Part shown: piece after piece, positions 7,367-17,134 of the stretch
Numbering within the stretch: position 1 is the first letter of the stretch
How the letters are laid out: the number at the start of each line of letters is the position of its first letter
Assembly (NCBI RefSeq): GCF_002008315.2
Contig: NZ_MVDG02000002.1
Location: 248,001 to 312,000 of the forward strand
Reading direction: 5' to 3'
Length of the DNA stretch: 64,000 nt
DNA from: Arthrobacter sp. KBS0703
GTDB lineage: Bacteria; Actinomycetota; Actinomycetes; Actinomycetales; Micrococcaceae
The notes under the pieces: generated by a model
What the model was told of the DNA's origin: nothing
What the model saw: the letters and a program-made list of their open reading frames with translations, nothing else
Database searches by the model: none
Program-made: the position numbers and the translations under genes

Positions 7367-9004
7367 ATGGAACCCAGCAAGAGTATTGATTCAAGCGGCA
7401 TGGACGAATTCGGCTACACCCAGACCCTGGACCGGAGCATCGGCAAGTTTGCCAGCTTCGCCGCAGGCGTGAGCTACATCTCCATCCTCACCGGTGTCTT
7501 TCAACTGTTCTACTTCGGTTTTTCCATGGCCGGCCCCGCATACGCCTGGTCCTGGCCCATTGTGTTCGTTGGCCAGCTGATGGTGGCGCTGTGCTTTGCC
7601 GAGCTGGCCGGCCGCTACCCCGTGGCGGGATCGGTCTACAACTGGGCCAAGCGGCTCTCATCGGGGACCTCGTCCTGGCTGGCCGGCTGGCTGCTCCTGC
7701 TCTCCTCCATCATGGCGCTGGGATCCGTGGCACTGGCCCTGCAGCTCACCCTGCCCCAGCTCTGGTCCGGCTTCCAGTTCGTCGGTGACGGCACGGGCCC
7801 CTACGACTTCGCCATGAACGGCGTGGTGCTGGCCACCATCATGATCACCATCTCCACCCTCATCAACGCATTCGGCGTGAAGCTGATGACCAGGATCAAC
7901 AGCATCGGCGTCTTCGTGGAACTGATCGCGGCCGTCCTGCTGATCCTGGCGCTGGGCTGGCATGTTGTGCGGGGACCGGAGGTCTTTTTCCAAACCAACG
8001 GCTTCGGCGAGGGCCACGACCTCGGCTTCTTCGGCGTCTTCCTCATCGGCGCCATGGCTTCGGGCTACGTCATGTACGGCTTCGATACCGCCAGCTCCCT
8101 CGGCGAGGAAACGAAGGACCCCAAGCGCACCGCGCCCAAGGCAATCCTGCGCGCCGTCACCGCCTCATTCCTGCTGGGCGGGCTGATCCTGCTCTTCGGC
8201 ATCCTGGCCGCACCGGACCTGAGCGACCCGCAGGTGGGGGCTGCCGACGGCGGCCTCCAGCACATCGTGCTCTCCGTCCTTGGCGGGCCTTTCGGCAAGG
8301 CGTTCCTGGCATGCATCGTGGTGGCCGTGGTGGTCTGCACCCTGGCCGTCCACGCCGCAGCCATCCGCATGATGTTCGCCATGGCCCGGGACAACAACCT
8401 GCCGTTCAGCCGGCAGCTCAGCAAAGTGGATCCGGTCCGCAGGACCCCTAAGGTCGCGGCGATCGTGATCGGTGTCATCGCCGTCATCCCGCTGCTAGTC
8501 AACGTCATGCAGCCGGCCATCTTCACCATCCTGTCCAGCATCAGCATCGTCCTGATCTACCTGTCCTACCTCCTGGTCACGGTTCCCCTGTTGCGGAAGC
8601 GGCTCCTGAAGCAATGGCCGCTACGGGATCAGCAGTCCGAAGCCGGATTCAGCCTTGGCACATGGGGTCTGCCGGTGAACATCCTCGCGGTCCTCTGGGG
8701 CGCGGCCATGACGGTGAACCTGGTCTGGCCCCGGTCTGAGATCTACAACTCGGTGCCGCCGTTCGAGTGGTACCTGCAGTGGGGCGGCGTGATCTTCGTA
8801 GCCGCCGTGATCATTGGCGGCACTCTCCTCTACCGACTGAAGATCCGCCACCAGACCGGGGTGCTGGCCGAGCACGCCGCGGCAGTCGCAGCGCATCCGT
8901 CGTCGGGCGCCGCGCAGCAGGAAAAAGCGCAGCACGAAGCAGCGCAGTACGAAGCCCCGGAGGATGCGGTCGCAGCCAAGATGGCCGCATCGGAAGCCTG
9001 GTAA
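7367..9004 (+). CDS. APC-superfamily amino-acid/amine permease
   Basis: A 545-residue, 12-helix APC transporter. The consensus signature is visible in FAELAGRYPVAGSVYNWAKR near residue 85 and GFDTASSLGEETKDPKRTAP near residue 240. The ATG at 7367 follows an ATAGGAG ribosome-binding site. It closes the betB-codA operon and is followed by a strong terminator, so it most likely imports choline or a related amine; GABA-type permease is the nearest alternative. The C-terminal 45 residues are a Gln/Ala/Glu-rich cytoplasmic tail with repeated AQxEA units. The substrate is inferred from context only. Confidence 0.85.
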   Translation: MEPSKSIDSSGMDEFGYTQTLDRSIGKFASFAAGVSYISILTGVFQLFYFGFSMAGPAYAWSWPIVFVGQLMVALCFAELAGRYPVAGSVYNWAKRLSSGTSSWLAGWLLLLSSIMALGSVALALQLTLPQLWSGFQFVGDGTGPYDFAMNGVVLATIMITISTLINAFGVKLMTRINSIGVFVELIAAVLLILALGWHVVRGPEVFFQTNGFGEGHDLGFFGVFLIGAMASGYVMYGFDTASSLGEETKDPKRTAPKAILRAVTASFLLGGLILLFGILAAPDLSDPQVGAADGGLQHIVLSVLGGPFGKAFLACIVVAVVVCTLAVHAAAIRMMFAMARDNNLPFSRQLSKVDPVRRTPKVAAIVIGVIAVIPLLVNVMQPAIFTILSSISIVLIYLSYLLVTVPLLRKRLLKQWPLRDQQSEAGFSLGTWGLPVNILAVLWGAAMTVNLVWPRSEIYNSVPPFEWYLQWGGVIFVAAVIIGGTLLYRLKIRHQTGVLAEHAAAVAAHPSSGAAQQEKAQHEAAQYEAPEDAVAAKMAASEAW

Positions 9005-9020
9005 CGCCCCCGGAAAGGTC

Positions 9021-9060
9021 GACGACGGCACTCACCTGAGCGCCGTCGTCGGCCCTTTTT
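9021..9060 (+). terminator. Intrinsic terminator of the choline operon
   Basis: GACGACGGC (9021-9029) pairs with GCCGTCGTC (9042-9050) around a 12-nt loop and is followed by GGCCCTTTTT. Confidence 0.85.
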
Positions 9061-9149
9061 GCGTCAGTGGCCCCGCGCAGATGAGTGACTAAACGTCACA
9101 CAACGCGACGGCATCCGGATCCGGACACACAACGCCCTACCCTTGACAC

Positions 9150-9707
9150 GTGACTTTGACTCAGATCCGCACTGCCGCCGCGAGCTCCCTCGCCGCCGCA
9201 GGTCTCCTGTTTACCCTCGCCGCCTGTTCCACGCCCGCCGCCACCCAGCCGACTACCTCTGCCCCGGCGTCCGAGGCAACGGCTTCATCCAGCGCCGCCT
9301 CCGAGCCATGCGCCGGCGTGAAGGTCATCGTCGATTCGGGCTCTCTGAAGCAGGCGGCCGCTGACACGTCCGTTTGCGTGCCCGTGGACGCGCCGACGCC
9401 CGCTTCCAAGGTGCTCGACGAGGCAAAGGTGAAAACCGAGGGCACCGCCCAATATCCCAAGGAACTGGTGTGCCGAGTGAACGGCGTGCCCGCCGCAGAC
9501 CTCGACATCGCCCACAAGGGCGGCACGTACCGGGAAGAATGCAGCAAGATGCCCGCCGCCTTTGCCTACTGGTCACTGTGGGTCAAGCCGGCCTCCGGTA
9601 AGTGGGCATACGCGCAGGAAGGCCTCGCCACCCTGAAGGTGAGCCCGGGAGAGAGCCTGGAACTGCTTTACACGGTCGACGGCGCACCGGCCTCACCCGC
9701 GGCATGA
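9150..9707 (+). CDS. Secreted lipoprotein partner of the ECF transporter
   Basis: A 185-residue lipoprotein with GTG start, signal peptide and lipobox LAAC ending at Cys26. A Ser/Thr/Ala linker follows. The mature part carries Cys residues that could form disulfides (CAGVKV, SVCVPV, LVCRVN, EECSKM) and ends in a strand-rich WAYAQEGLATLKVSPGESLELLY, reminiscent of DUF4430/transcobalamin-like ligand-binding modules. Its stop overlaps the start of the ECF fusion (ATGA), so it is probably its extracytoplasmic binding or helper subunit. The domain likeness is by eye and uncertain. Confidence 0.75.
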   Translation: MTLTQIRTAAASSLAAAGLLFTLAACSTPAATQPTTSAPASEATASSSAASEPCAGVKVIVDSGSLKQAAADTSVCVPVDAPTPASKVLDEAKVKTEGTAQYPKELVCRVNGVPAADLDIAHKGGTYREECSKMPAAFAYWSLWVKPASGKWAYAQEGLATLKVSPGESLELLYTVDGAPASPAA

Positions 9708-12622
9708 CCTTTCGGCCCGCGCCGTTACGCGCAGCGGCGGCTCTCTCCGCCGTCTTCATCGCGGCGCGGGTCATCTACCGCATCCTTTTCAACGGGGCCG
9801 GCATCGGTGAGCCGGTCCTGTTCAACCTGCCGGCCGTGCCGCTGCCTGCCCCGTACGCGCACGTGGTCCTGCTCGGTCCGGTAACGGCGCCCGGCCTGCG
9901 GGAGGCGGTCCTGTCCGCCCTGCCGATTGCCGGGATGATCCTCGGTTTCGGCCTGCTCAACGCCTGGGTGGACGTGGCCCGCGGCTTCGTGCACCTGGCC
10001 CGCGGCGGCCCACTGCAGGGCTTGGCCAGGACCCTTGTGGTGGCCTGGGCGGCGCTGCCGGCCCTCTCCGACGCCGTGGCCTCCGTACGCCTGGCCTTTC
10101 GGTTGCGGGGCGAACGCTTTGGCCCCCGCGCCCTGGTGCCCGTGCTCGAGCGCACCCTCGAGCACGCCGGCCGGGTTGCCGCGGCCCTGGAGCTGCGCGG
10201 CTTCGGGAGCCGGGCAGCCCATCAGCCCATCCGCGGTACCGAGGCACCGCTTCTTGTCCGGGACGCACAGTTCCGCATTGGTGACGCGCAGGTGCGGGTC
10301 GCCGGATTCACGCCGTCTCGCGGGTCCATAACGGTCATTACCGGGCCGACGGGCTCCGGCAAGTCCACCATCCTGCGAGGTATCGCCGGCCTCCTCTCAC
10401 ACGTTGACGGCGGAGAGATTTCCGGCACCGTGCGTCTCGCCGGAACCGTCCGTGCCACCACGCCGCCGCGCGATACCGCACGCCTCGTCGGCGTCGTCCT
10501 GCAGAATCCCCGCGGCGCATTCGCCAGCACCCGGGTTCGGGACGAAATCTCCCTTGCACTGGAGCTGCGCGGCATGGCATCCGGGACCGCCAAAGCCCGG
10601 GTGCTGGAGATCGCGCACCATATCGGAGTGTCGGCGCTGCTGGACCGGAATGTCAGCACCCTCTCGGCGGGTGAGGCAACGCTCGTGGCCATCGCCGCCG
10701 CGGTGGTGGAGCAGCCGGCCCTGCTCCTGGTTGATGAGCCCCTGGCGGACCTTGACACCTCAGCACGCGGACACGTCATCGCCGTGCTCAACGCCCTCGC
10801 CCGCGACGACGGTGTCTGCGTCATCGTGGCGGAACACCGGGCGCAGCCGCTCGTGCCCGTGGCCGACTCGTGGTGGACCATCGACGGCAGCGCCCTGGTG
10901 CCGGGTGCTGCGCCGTCCGCTTCCCCGGCGGTTGCGCATCCAACGCCGGCGCAGCCGGCGGAGCGGGTGGCCGTCCTGACGGCGACAAATCTCGCGGTGC
11001 ACCGCAAGGGCAAGCCGCTGGTGCGCGATGCATCCCTGACCCTGCGCCGCGGCGAAGTGGTGGCCCTGGTGGGGCCGAACGGGGCCGGGAAGTCGTCCCT
11101 CCTTGTGGCGCTCGCCCTGGGCGAAGGCACGGTTGGTGAAGGAACAGTCGGTGTAAAAACGGTCGACGGCGGCACGGTCGACGGCGGCCGAGTCGCCCTT
11201 GTCCCGGACGCCTCGGACGACCTCTTCACGAGGGATACCGTCGCAGCAGAGCTTCGCGCGGCAGACCGGCGCGCGCGGCGTCGCTCTGCGCGCCAGGATC
11301 GCATCGGGCGTCACCAGGACCGGCGCAGCGACGAGCTTCCCCCAATGCCTGCGGCGTCACGACTGGCCCGTTTGCGGGGAGACGTACGGATCCCCATTGG
11401 ACATGAGCATCCCCGGGACCTCTCCGCAGGAGAGCGCAGGATCCTTGCCATCGCACTGCAGACCATGCACGACCCCCAGGTACTCCTCATCGATGAGCCC
11501 ACCCGCGGACTGGATCCCGCGGCGCGCACAGCAGTCTCGGCGGCACTCCGGGCCGCCGCGGACTCCGGTGCGGCCGTCCTGATCGCCACGCACGACCTCG
11601 ACTTTGCCCACGGCCTCGGCGCCCGGATCCTCCCGATGCGTGACGGCGTCGCGCCCTCTTCCGTGCCAGAATCCGTGGCCGCCAATGCACCTGAATCGCC
11701 CCTCCCGCTTGCCCGTCAGGCGGGCACCGGACCAAGGCTACGGGTCATCGAACGCACAGACTCCCAGGGAGCGGAAAGCCCGGCAACGGAACGCCAGCGC
11801 AGCATCCGGATGCCACGGGCTGTCGAGCTCGCGGTTCTTGCGGCCGCAAACCTTCTGGCCCTCGCAGCATTCTGCTGGCCGCTCCTCGCCGCGGCCCTCC
11901 CGGAGGATGCCGCAGCGGCCCTCCCCTACGCGGCGCTGGCCATTGCGCCGCTCGCCGCCGTCGCCGTCGTCGTGTCCATGGACGGTTCAGTCCGCTCCGC
12001 GCACACGGTGGCGTTGCTCGGCGTCCTGGCCGCCGTAGGTTCCGCGGTGCGGGTGGCCAGCACCGGCGTCGGGGGCGTGGAGGCAGTCTTCATCCTGCTG
12101 ATCCTCGCCGGACGGGCCTTCGGGCCCCGGTTCGGCATGCTCCTCGGCGCCGCCACCATCGCCATCTCCAGCGCCTTGTGGGGTGGCATCGGGCCGTGGA
12201 CACCGTTCCAGATCTTCGCCTGCGCGTGGGTGGGCGCCGGGGCCGGACTGCTCCCCCGGCGGGTGCGGGGGAAAGCCGAACTGTGGATGCTGTGCGGCTA
12301 CGGCATCCTGGCGTCCTATGCGTTCGGCCTGCTGACCAACCTGTGGTTCTGGCCCTTCGCGGTGGGCGCCGGCACAGGCATCTCCTACGTGCCCGGCGCG
12401 CCGCTGGGCACCAACCTCAGCAGCTTCCTGCTCTACTCGCTGGTGACGTCGACGGCCGGCTGGGACACCTTGCGTGGCATCACCACGGTGGTCGGAATCG
12501 CTGTGGTGGGGCGGGCCATTCTCGCGGCACTCCGGCGGGTGAAGCCGGTCTCCCGCGCGGGCGGGCAAGCCGCGAAGGCTTCGTCCGCCCAGGCCAGGGA
12601 CCGGCTTCAACTCACACCTTGA
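9704..12622 (+). CDS. Four-domain ECF transporter fusion (T-A-A'-S)
   Basis: One 972-residue chain appears to carry a whole energy-coupling-factor importer. Residues 1 to about 180 are an EcfT-like membrane domain with coupling motif ALELRGFG. The first ATPase has Walker A GPTGSGKS at 214, LSAGE at 320 and Walker B LLLVDEP at 340. The second has Walker A GPNGAGKS at 457, LSAGE at 573 and LLIDEPTRGLD. Residues about 705-950 are a hydrophobic S component. It overlaps the lipoprotein gene by 4 bp and converges on metH with an 11-bp overlap. The neighbour suggests cobalamin as substrate; that is inference, and other vitamins remain possible. Confidence 0.88.
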   Translation: MTFRPAPLRAAAALSAVFIAARVIYRILFNGAGIGEPVLFNLPAVPLPAPYAHVVLLGPVTAPGLREAVLSALPIAGMILGFGLLNAWVDVARGFVHLARGGPLQGLARTLVVAWAALPALSDAVASVRLAFRLRGERFGPRALVPVLERTLEHAGRVAAALELRGFGSRAAHQPIRGTEAPLLVRDAQFRIGDAQVRVAGFTPSRGSITVITGPTGSGKSTILRGIAGLLSHVDGGEISGTVRLAGTVRATTPPRDTARLVGVVLQNPRGAFASTRVRDEISLALELRGMASGTAKARVLEIAHHIGVSALLDRNVSTLSAGEATLVAIAAAVVEQPALLLVDEPLADLDTSARGHVIAVLNALARDDGVCVIVAEHRAQPLVPVADSWWTIDGSALVPGAAPSASPAVAHPTPAQPAERVAVLTATNLAVHRKGKPLVRDASLTLRRGEVVALVGPNGAGKSSLLVALALGEGTVGEGTVGVKTVDGGTVDGGRVALVPDASDDLFTRDTVAAELRAADRRARRRSARQDRIGRHQDRRSDELPPMPAASRLARLRGDVRIPIGHEHPRDLSAGERRILAIALQTMHDPQVLLIDEPTRGLDPAARTAVSAALRAAADSGAAVLIATHDLDFAHGLGARILPMRDGVAPSSVPESVAANAPESPLPLARQAGTGPRLRVIERTDSQGAESPATERQRSIRMPRAVELAVLAAANLLALAAFCWPLLAAALPEDAAAALPYAALAIAPLAAVAVVVSMDGSVRSAHTVALLGVLAAVGSAVRVASTGVGGVEAVFILLILAGRAFGPRFGMLLGAATIAISSALWGGIGPWTPFQIFACAWVGAGAGLLPRRVRGKAELWMLCGYGILASYAFGLLTNLWFWPFAVGAGTGISYVPGAPLGTNLSSFLLYSLVTSTAGWDTLRGITTVVGIAVVGRAILAALRRVKPVSRAGGQAAKASSAQARDRLQLTP

Positions 12623-15600
12623 AGTACTTGGCCTCCGGGTGGTGGAACACGAACGCGTCGGTGGACTGTTCGGGATGCAGCATCAGCTCATCGCTCAGGA
12701 CCACGCCCATCCGCTCGGGATGCAGCAGTTCCACCACCTTGCGGCGGTCCTCCATGTCCGGGCACGCGGGGTATCCGAGCGAGAACCGCGCACCGCGGTA
12801 GTCGAGCTTGAACAGGCCGGCCTTGTCCTTCGGCTCCTCGGCTGCGAAACCCAGCTCGGAGCGGATGCGTGCATGCCAGAACTCCGCGAGCGCCTCGGTG
12901 AGCTGCATGACCAGGCCGTTGAGCTCGTAGTAGTCGCGGTAGTGGTCGCCAGCGAAGAGCTTGGCAGTCACCTCGTCGACATTGCCGCCGGCGGTGACCA
13001 GCTGCACCGGCAGCACGTCTATCTGCCCCGATTCGCGCGAGCGCACGAAGTCGGCGAGGCACAGGTGGCGGTCGCGGCGCTGGCGCGGGAAGTCGAAACG
13101 CAGCCGCTCGGTGCCCAGCGGACCGCCTGATCCGCCGTCGGGGGCGAGCAGGCCCGCGGTGCCGAGGACGCCGTCGCGGTCCTCCCCGTGGTGCAGCACC
13201 ACCACCTGTTCCCCCTCGGAAACCACCGGGAAGTAGCCGTACGCGACGGACGCGTCGAGCATTCCCTCGCCGAGGATGCGGTCCATCCAGTACCGCAGGC
13301 GCGGCCGGCCTTCGCGTTCCACCAGTTCCTCATAGGAGGCGCCGTCCTCGCCGCGGCCGGGCTTGAGCCCCCACTGCCCCATGAACGTGGCGCGCTCGTC
13401 GAGGAAAGCACCGAAGTCGTGGAGCGAGACGCCGCGCACGATACGGGTGCCCCAGAACGGCGGCGAAGGCACGTGATTGTCGACGGCGACGTCGGAACGC
13501 CCGGGCATAGCCTCCGGCTCGGTCACCTTGAACTTCGGGCCTCCTTTATGGATCCGCTTCTTCAGCGCGGGCAGGCCCACCTCTGCGGGGTCAGCGCCGC
13601 GGGCCACCTGCACCAACGGCTCCATGAGCGACAGGCCTTCGAAGGCGTCCTTGGCGTAGCGGACCTCGCCGTCGAACTGTCCCGCGAGGTCCTGCTCGAC
13701 GTAGGCGCGCGTCAGGGCTGCGCCGCCGAGGATGATCGGCCACTTCTTCGCCAGGCCACGTGACTGCAGCTCGGCAAGGTTCTCCTTCATCACCACGGTG
13801 GACTTCACGAGCAGGCCGGACATGCCGATCACGTCTGCGTTGTGCTCCTCGGCCGCGGCGATGATGTCGGAGATCGGCTGCTTGATGCCGAGGTTGATCA
13901 CCTTGTAGCCGTTGTTGGTGAGGATGATGTCCACCAGGTTCTTGCCGATGTCGTGCACATCGCCGCGCACGGTGGCGATCACCATGGTGCCCTTGCCCGA
14001 AGCATCGGATTTCTCCATGTGCGGCTCGAGCAGAGCGACCGCGGTCTTCATCACCTCGGCGGACTGTAGCACGAAGGGCAGCTGCATCTCGCCGGCGCCG
14101 AAACGCTCGCCCACAACCTTCATGCCCTCGAGCAGGTAGTCGTTGATGATGCCGAGCGGGGTCATCCCCTCGGCGCGCGCCAGGTCCAGGTCCTCTTCGA
14201 GGCCCTTTCCTTCGCCGTCGATGATGCGCCGCTCCAGCCGCTGGCCGGTGGGCAGCGCCGCAAGTTCCGCGGCGCGCTGGTCCTTTAGCGCTGCGGTGTC
14301 GACGCCGGCGAACAGGTCCAGCATGCTGGCCAAGGGGTCGTACGTGAGGTTGCCCTCGGCGTCGTATTCGCGGCGGTCCCAGACGAGGTCCAGGGCCACC
14401 TTGCGCTGCTCCTCCGGCAGTGAAGCGAGCGGCACGATTTTGGCCGCGTCGATGATGCCGCTGGTGAGGCCCGCCTGCACGGCCTCGTGCAGGAACACCG
14501 AGTTCAGGGCCATGCGCGCTGCCGGGTTCAGGCCGAAGGACACGTTGGAGACGCCGAGGGTGGTTTGGATACCGGGATACTTCGTGGTGATCTGGCGGAT
14601 GGCCTCGATGGTTTCGATGGCGTCGCGGCGGGTTTCTTCCTGGCCGGTGGCGATGGGGAAGGTCAAGGCGTCGACGATGATGTCTTCGACGCGCATCCCC
14701 CATTCGCCCACCAGGGCGTCGACGAGGCGCGACGCGATGGCCACCTTGCCCTCGGTGGTGCGTGCCTGGCCGTGTTCGTCGATGGTCAGGGCGATCACGG
14801 CGGTGCCGTGTTCCTTCACGAGCGGCATGATGCGCGCGAAGCGGCTGTCCGGGCCGTCGCCGTCCTCGTAGTTGACGGAGTTGACCACCGGGCGCCCGCC
14901 GATGTGTTCGAGCCCGGCCTGCAGCACGGGCGGTTCGGTGGAGTCGATGACGAGCGGGAGCGTGGAGGCCGACGCGAAACGTGACACGACCTCCTTGATG
15001 TCGGCCACGCCGTCGCGACCCACGTAGTCAATGCACACGTCGAGCAGGTGCGCGCCGCCGCGGACCTGCTCGCGGGCAATGTCGACGCAGTCGTCCCAGC
15101 GCTCTTCCAGCATCGCCTGGCGGAACGCCTTCGAACCGTTCGCATTGGTGCGCTCACCAATGGCAAGGTACGCAGACTCCTGGTCGAAATTCACGTGATG
15201 GTAAAGGGAAGCGATGCCTGCTTCACGCTCGGTGGGAAGGCGGCCGCCGTCGGCGGCCCGCCCACCGCTGGTGACGGCGGCGCTGGCGCGGAAGGGCGCA
15301 AGACGCTCGACGACGGCGGCCATGTGTTCCGGCGTCGTACCGCAGCAGCCGCCCACGAGGCCCAGGCCGAATTCGCGCACGAACTGCTCGTGCGCGGTGG
15401 CGAGTTCGGTAGGCGAGAGCGGATAGTGCGCGCCGTTGGCACCAAGGACGGGCAGGCCGGCGTTGGGCATGCAGGCGATGGCCACGGAGGACTGCCTGGC
15501 GAGGTGGCGCAGGTGCTCGCTCATCTCGTCCGGCCCGGTGGCGCAGTTCAGGCCGATGGCGTCGACGCCGAGCGGCTCGAGGGCGGTGAGCGCGGCGCCG

Positions 15601-16262
15601 ATCTCGGAGCCCATCAGCATGGTTCCGGTGGTTTCGACGGTCACCTCGACGAAGATCGGGAGCCGGATGCCGCGGGACACGATGGCCTGCTTGCAGCCGT
15701 TGACCGCGGCTTTGGTCTGCAGGAGGTCCTGGCTGGTCTCGATGAGAAAGGCGTCCGCTCCGCCGTCGATGAGGCCCTGGGCCTGCAGGGCGAAGGTCTG
15801 CTTGAGGTAGTCGTAGGTGGTGTGGCCGAGGCTGGGGAGCTTGGTGCCCGGCCCCATGGAGCCCAGGACCCACCGCATCCGTCCGTCTGATTTTTCTGCC
15901 GCTTCGGCGCGGTCCCGGGCGATCTCCGCACCCTTCCGGGCGAGCTCTTCGATCCGGTCGCTGATGCCGTAGTCGGAAAGGTTGGACCAGTTCGCGCCGA
16001 AGGTATTGGTTTCGACAGCATCGATTCCCACCGCGAAGTACGCGTCATGAATGTCCGCGAGGATATCCGGCCGCGTGGCATTGAGGATCTCGTTGCAGCC
16101 TTCCAGCCCCAGGAAGTCGTCCTCGAGCGACAGCTCCCGCCCCTGCAGCATGGTGCCCATCGCCCCATCGGCAATGACGACCCGGTGGTTCACGGCATCC
16201 AGCAGCTCCTGCGAACGGACGGGGCGGGGGACGGACTCAATATCAAGCGCAAAACGAGGCAT
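12612..16262 (-). CDS. metH: Cobalamin-dependent methionine synthase
   Basis: Full-length MetH of 1216 residues transfers the methyl group of methyl-tetrahydrofolate to homocysteine through cobalamin. Domains in order: homocysteine-binding with zinc ligands in GLNC and GGCCGTTP (about 20-330), pterin-binding starting at AIGERTNANGSKAF (about 350-620), cobalamin cap, B12-binding domain with DVHDIG and axial His770, SGLL and GGAAL, and the AdoMet reactivation domain with LGYPACPD near the end. No B12 riboswitch was found upstream. Its 3' end overlaps the ECF transporter gene tail-to-tail. Confidence 0.97.
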   Translation of the reverse strand: MPRFALDIESVPRPVRSQELLDAVNHRVVIADGAMGTMLQGRELSLEDDFLGLEGCNEILNATRPDILADIHDAYFAVGIDAVETNTFGANWSNLSDYGISDRIEELARKGAEIARDRAEAAEKSDGRMRWVLGSMGPGTKLPSLGHTTYDYLKQTFALQAQGLIDGGADAFLIETSQDLLQTKAAVNGCKQAIVSRGIRLPIFVEVTVETTGTMLMGSEIGAALTALEPLGVDAIGLNCATGPDEMSEHLRHLARQSSVAIACMPNAGLPVLGANGAHYPLSPTELATAHEQFVREFGLGLVGGCCGTTPEHMAAVVERLAPFRASAAVTSGGRAADGGRLPTEREAGIASLYHHVNFDQESAYLAIGERTNANGSKAFRQAMLEERWDDCVDIAREQVRGGAHLLDVCIDYVGRDGVADIKEVVSRFASASTLPLVIDSTEPPVLQAGLEHIGGRPVVNSVNYEDGDGPDSRFARIMPLVKEHGTAVIALTIDEHGQARTTEGKVAIASRLVDALVGEWGMRVEDIIVDALTFPIATGQEETRRDAIETIEAIRQITTKYPGIQTTLGVSNVSFGLNPAARMALNSVFLHEAVQAGLTSGIIDAAKIVPLASLPEEQRKVALDLVWDRREYDAEGNLTYDPLASMLDLFAGVDTAALKDQRAAELAALPTGQRLERRIIDGEGKGLEEDLDLARAEGMTPLGIINDYLLEGMKVVGERFGAGEMQLPFVLQSAEVMKTAVALLEPHMEKSDASGKGTMVIATVRGDVHDIGKNLVDIILTNNGYKVINLGIKQPISDIIAAAEEHNADVIGMSGLLVKSTVVMKENLAELQSRGLAKKWPIILGGAALTRAYVEQDLAGQFDGEVRYAKDAFEGLSLMEPLVQVARGADPAEVGLPALKKRIHKGGPKFKVTEPEAMPGRSDVAVDNHVPSPPFWGTRIVRGVSLHDFGAFLDERATFMGQWGLKPGRGEDGASYEELVEREGRPRLRYWMDRILGEGMLDASVAYGYFPVVSEGEQVVVLHHGEDRDGVLGTAGLLAPDGGSGGPLGTERLRFDFPRQRRDRHLCLADFVRSRESGQIDVLPVQLVTAGGNVDEVTAKLFAGDHYRDYYELNGLVMQLTEALAEFWHARIRSELGFAAEEPKDKAGLFKLDYRGARFSLGYPACPDMEDRRKVVELLHPERMGVVLSDELMLHPEQSTDAFVFHHPEAKYFKV

Positions 16263-16684
16263 GTGACCACATTACGGGCGGGGTCCGAACATTGCGCCGT
16301 GTTTTCCATGTACTACGACGGCGGGTGGAGGGCCGGGGTGCTGCTCTGCCTCCCGCTCCACAGCGTCACGGCGGAATTCGACGCCCTGCCAGCATGAGCG
16401 CGAGATTCCGTCAACCGGCAGTGGAGCGGCCGTGGAAGCTTGCGCCACGGCCAGCAGGCGGAGTTCCCAAGCTTGCACAGCGTATATCGCTTCCGTATTG
16501 CTGTGGACAGTTTGTTTGCTCGTGCCAGGGCGCAAGGTGAGGACCTCCCAGGCCGGGCCGTGTTGTAGGGCCGTGCGGCAGGCCCGACCGAGCCTTCCGG
16601 CGCTCTCAGACGCATCTGGGCTTGGTATCTCAAAGAGCAGACCCGACAGTCCAAGCGAGGCGCCACGTGCCATTTAATCCATTG
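16263..16684. other. Non-coding region upstream of metH
   Basis: 422 bp without a convincing gene. It separates metH from the Rieske gene; both lie on the minus strand, so it holds the metH leader and promoter and the 3' region of the Rieske gene. No conserved B12-box or clear -35/-10 pair could be recognised. Confidence 0.5.
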
Positions 16685-17134
16685 TCAAGCGATGACTGTG
16701 ATCCAGTCCCCGTCGATGGCGGCGGTTAAAGGCAGGAGAGGGCGGCGCGCCGGCCCGGTGATGACGCTGCCGTCCGACCCGTTGAAAGTGGAGCCGTGAC
16801 AGGGACATTCGAAGTTCATACCGGCAGGCGCCACCGTGCAGCCGGCGTGCGTGCACGTTGCGTCATAAGCCACGACGTTGTTGTCTTCAGGTCTGAAGAC
16901 AACAACGGTCCTTACATTGGCTTTCCCTGTGGCGGTGTCGCCTACGTTAACCTCGCTGAGCTTCCCGATCCGGAAGGGACGACCGGGTGGCGCCGAAGGG
17001 GCGGGAGCCAGCGGGACGGTGGTGCCGCCCGAGGGAGAGACGGAGCAGGCGGACAAGCCCAGCGCGCCGCCCACCGTGGTCGCAGCTGTACCCAGCAACA
17101 CGGAGCGTCGAGGCAGGGATTTTTCGGAACTCAT
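16685..17134 (-). CDS. Rieske [2Fe-2S] protein with Tat signal
   Basis: A 149-residue exported iron-sulfur protein. It begins MSSEKSLPRRSVLLGTAA, a twin-arginine signal, followed by LGLSACS, a possible lipobox. The Rieske cluster ligands are CTHAGC and CPCHGS, about 20 residues apart. The start at 17134 is preferred over the upstream ATG at 17233 because it puts the twin arginine in a normal signal peptide. Proteins of this type sit outside the membrane in electron transfer; the partner enzyme is not encoded nearby. Confidence 0.9.
   Translation of the reverse strand: MSSEKSLPRRSVLLGTAATTVGGALGLSACSVSPSGGTTVPLAPAPSAPPGRPFRIGKLSEVNVGDTATGKANVRTVVVFRPEDNNVVAYDATCTHAGCTVAPAGMNFECPCHGSTFNGSDGSVITGPARRPLLPLTAAIDGDWITVIA

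Noticed and set aside
9061..9149. Cobalamin riboswitch before the ECF transporter
   Set aside because: The gap is under 100 bp and lacks the conserved B12-box and core elements.
16263..16500. Cobalamin riboswitch in the metH leader
   Set aside because: Inspected on the minus strand; short partial matches such as CCACTG only, without the conserved core.
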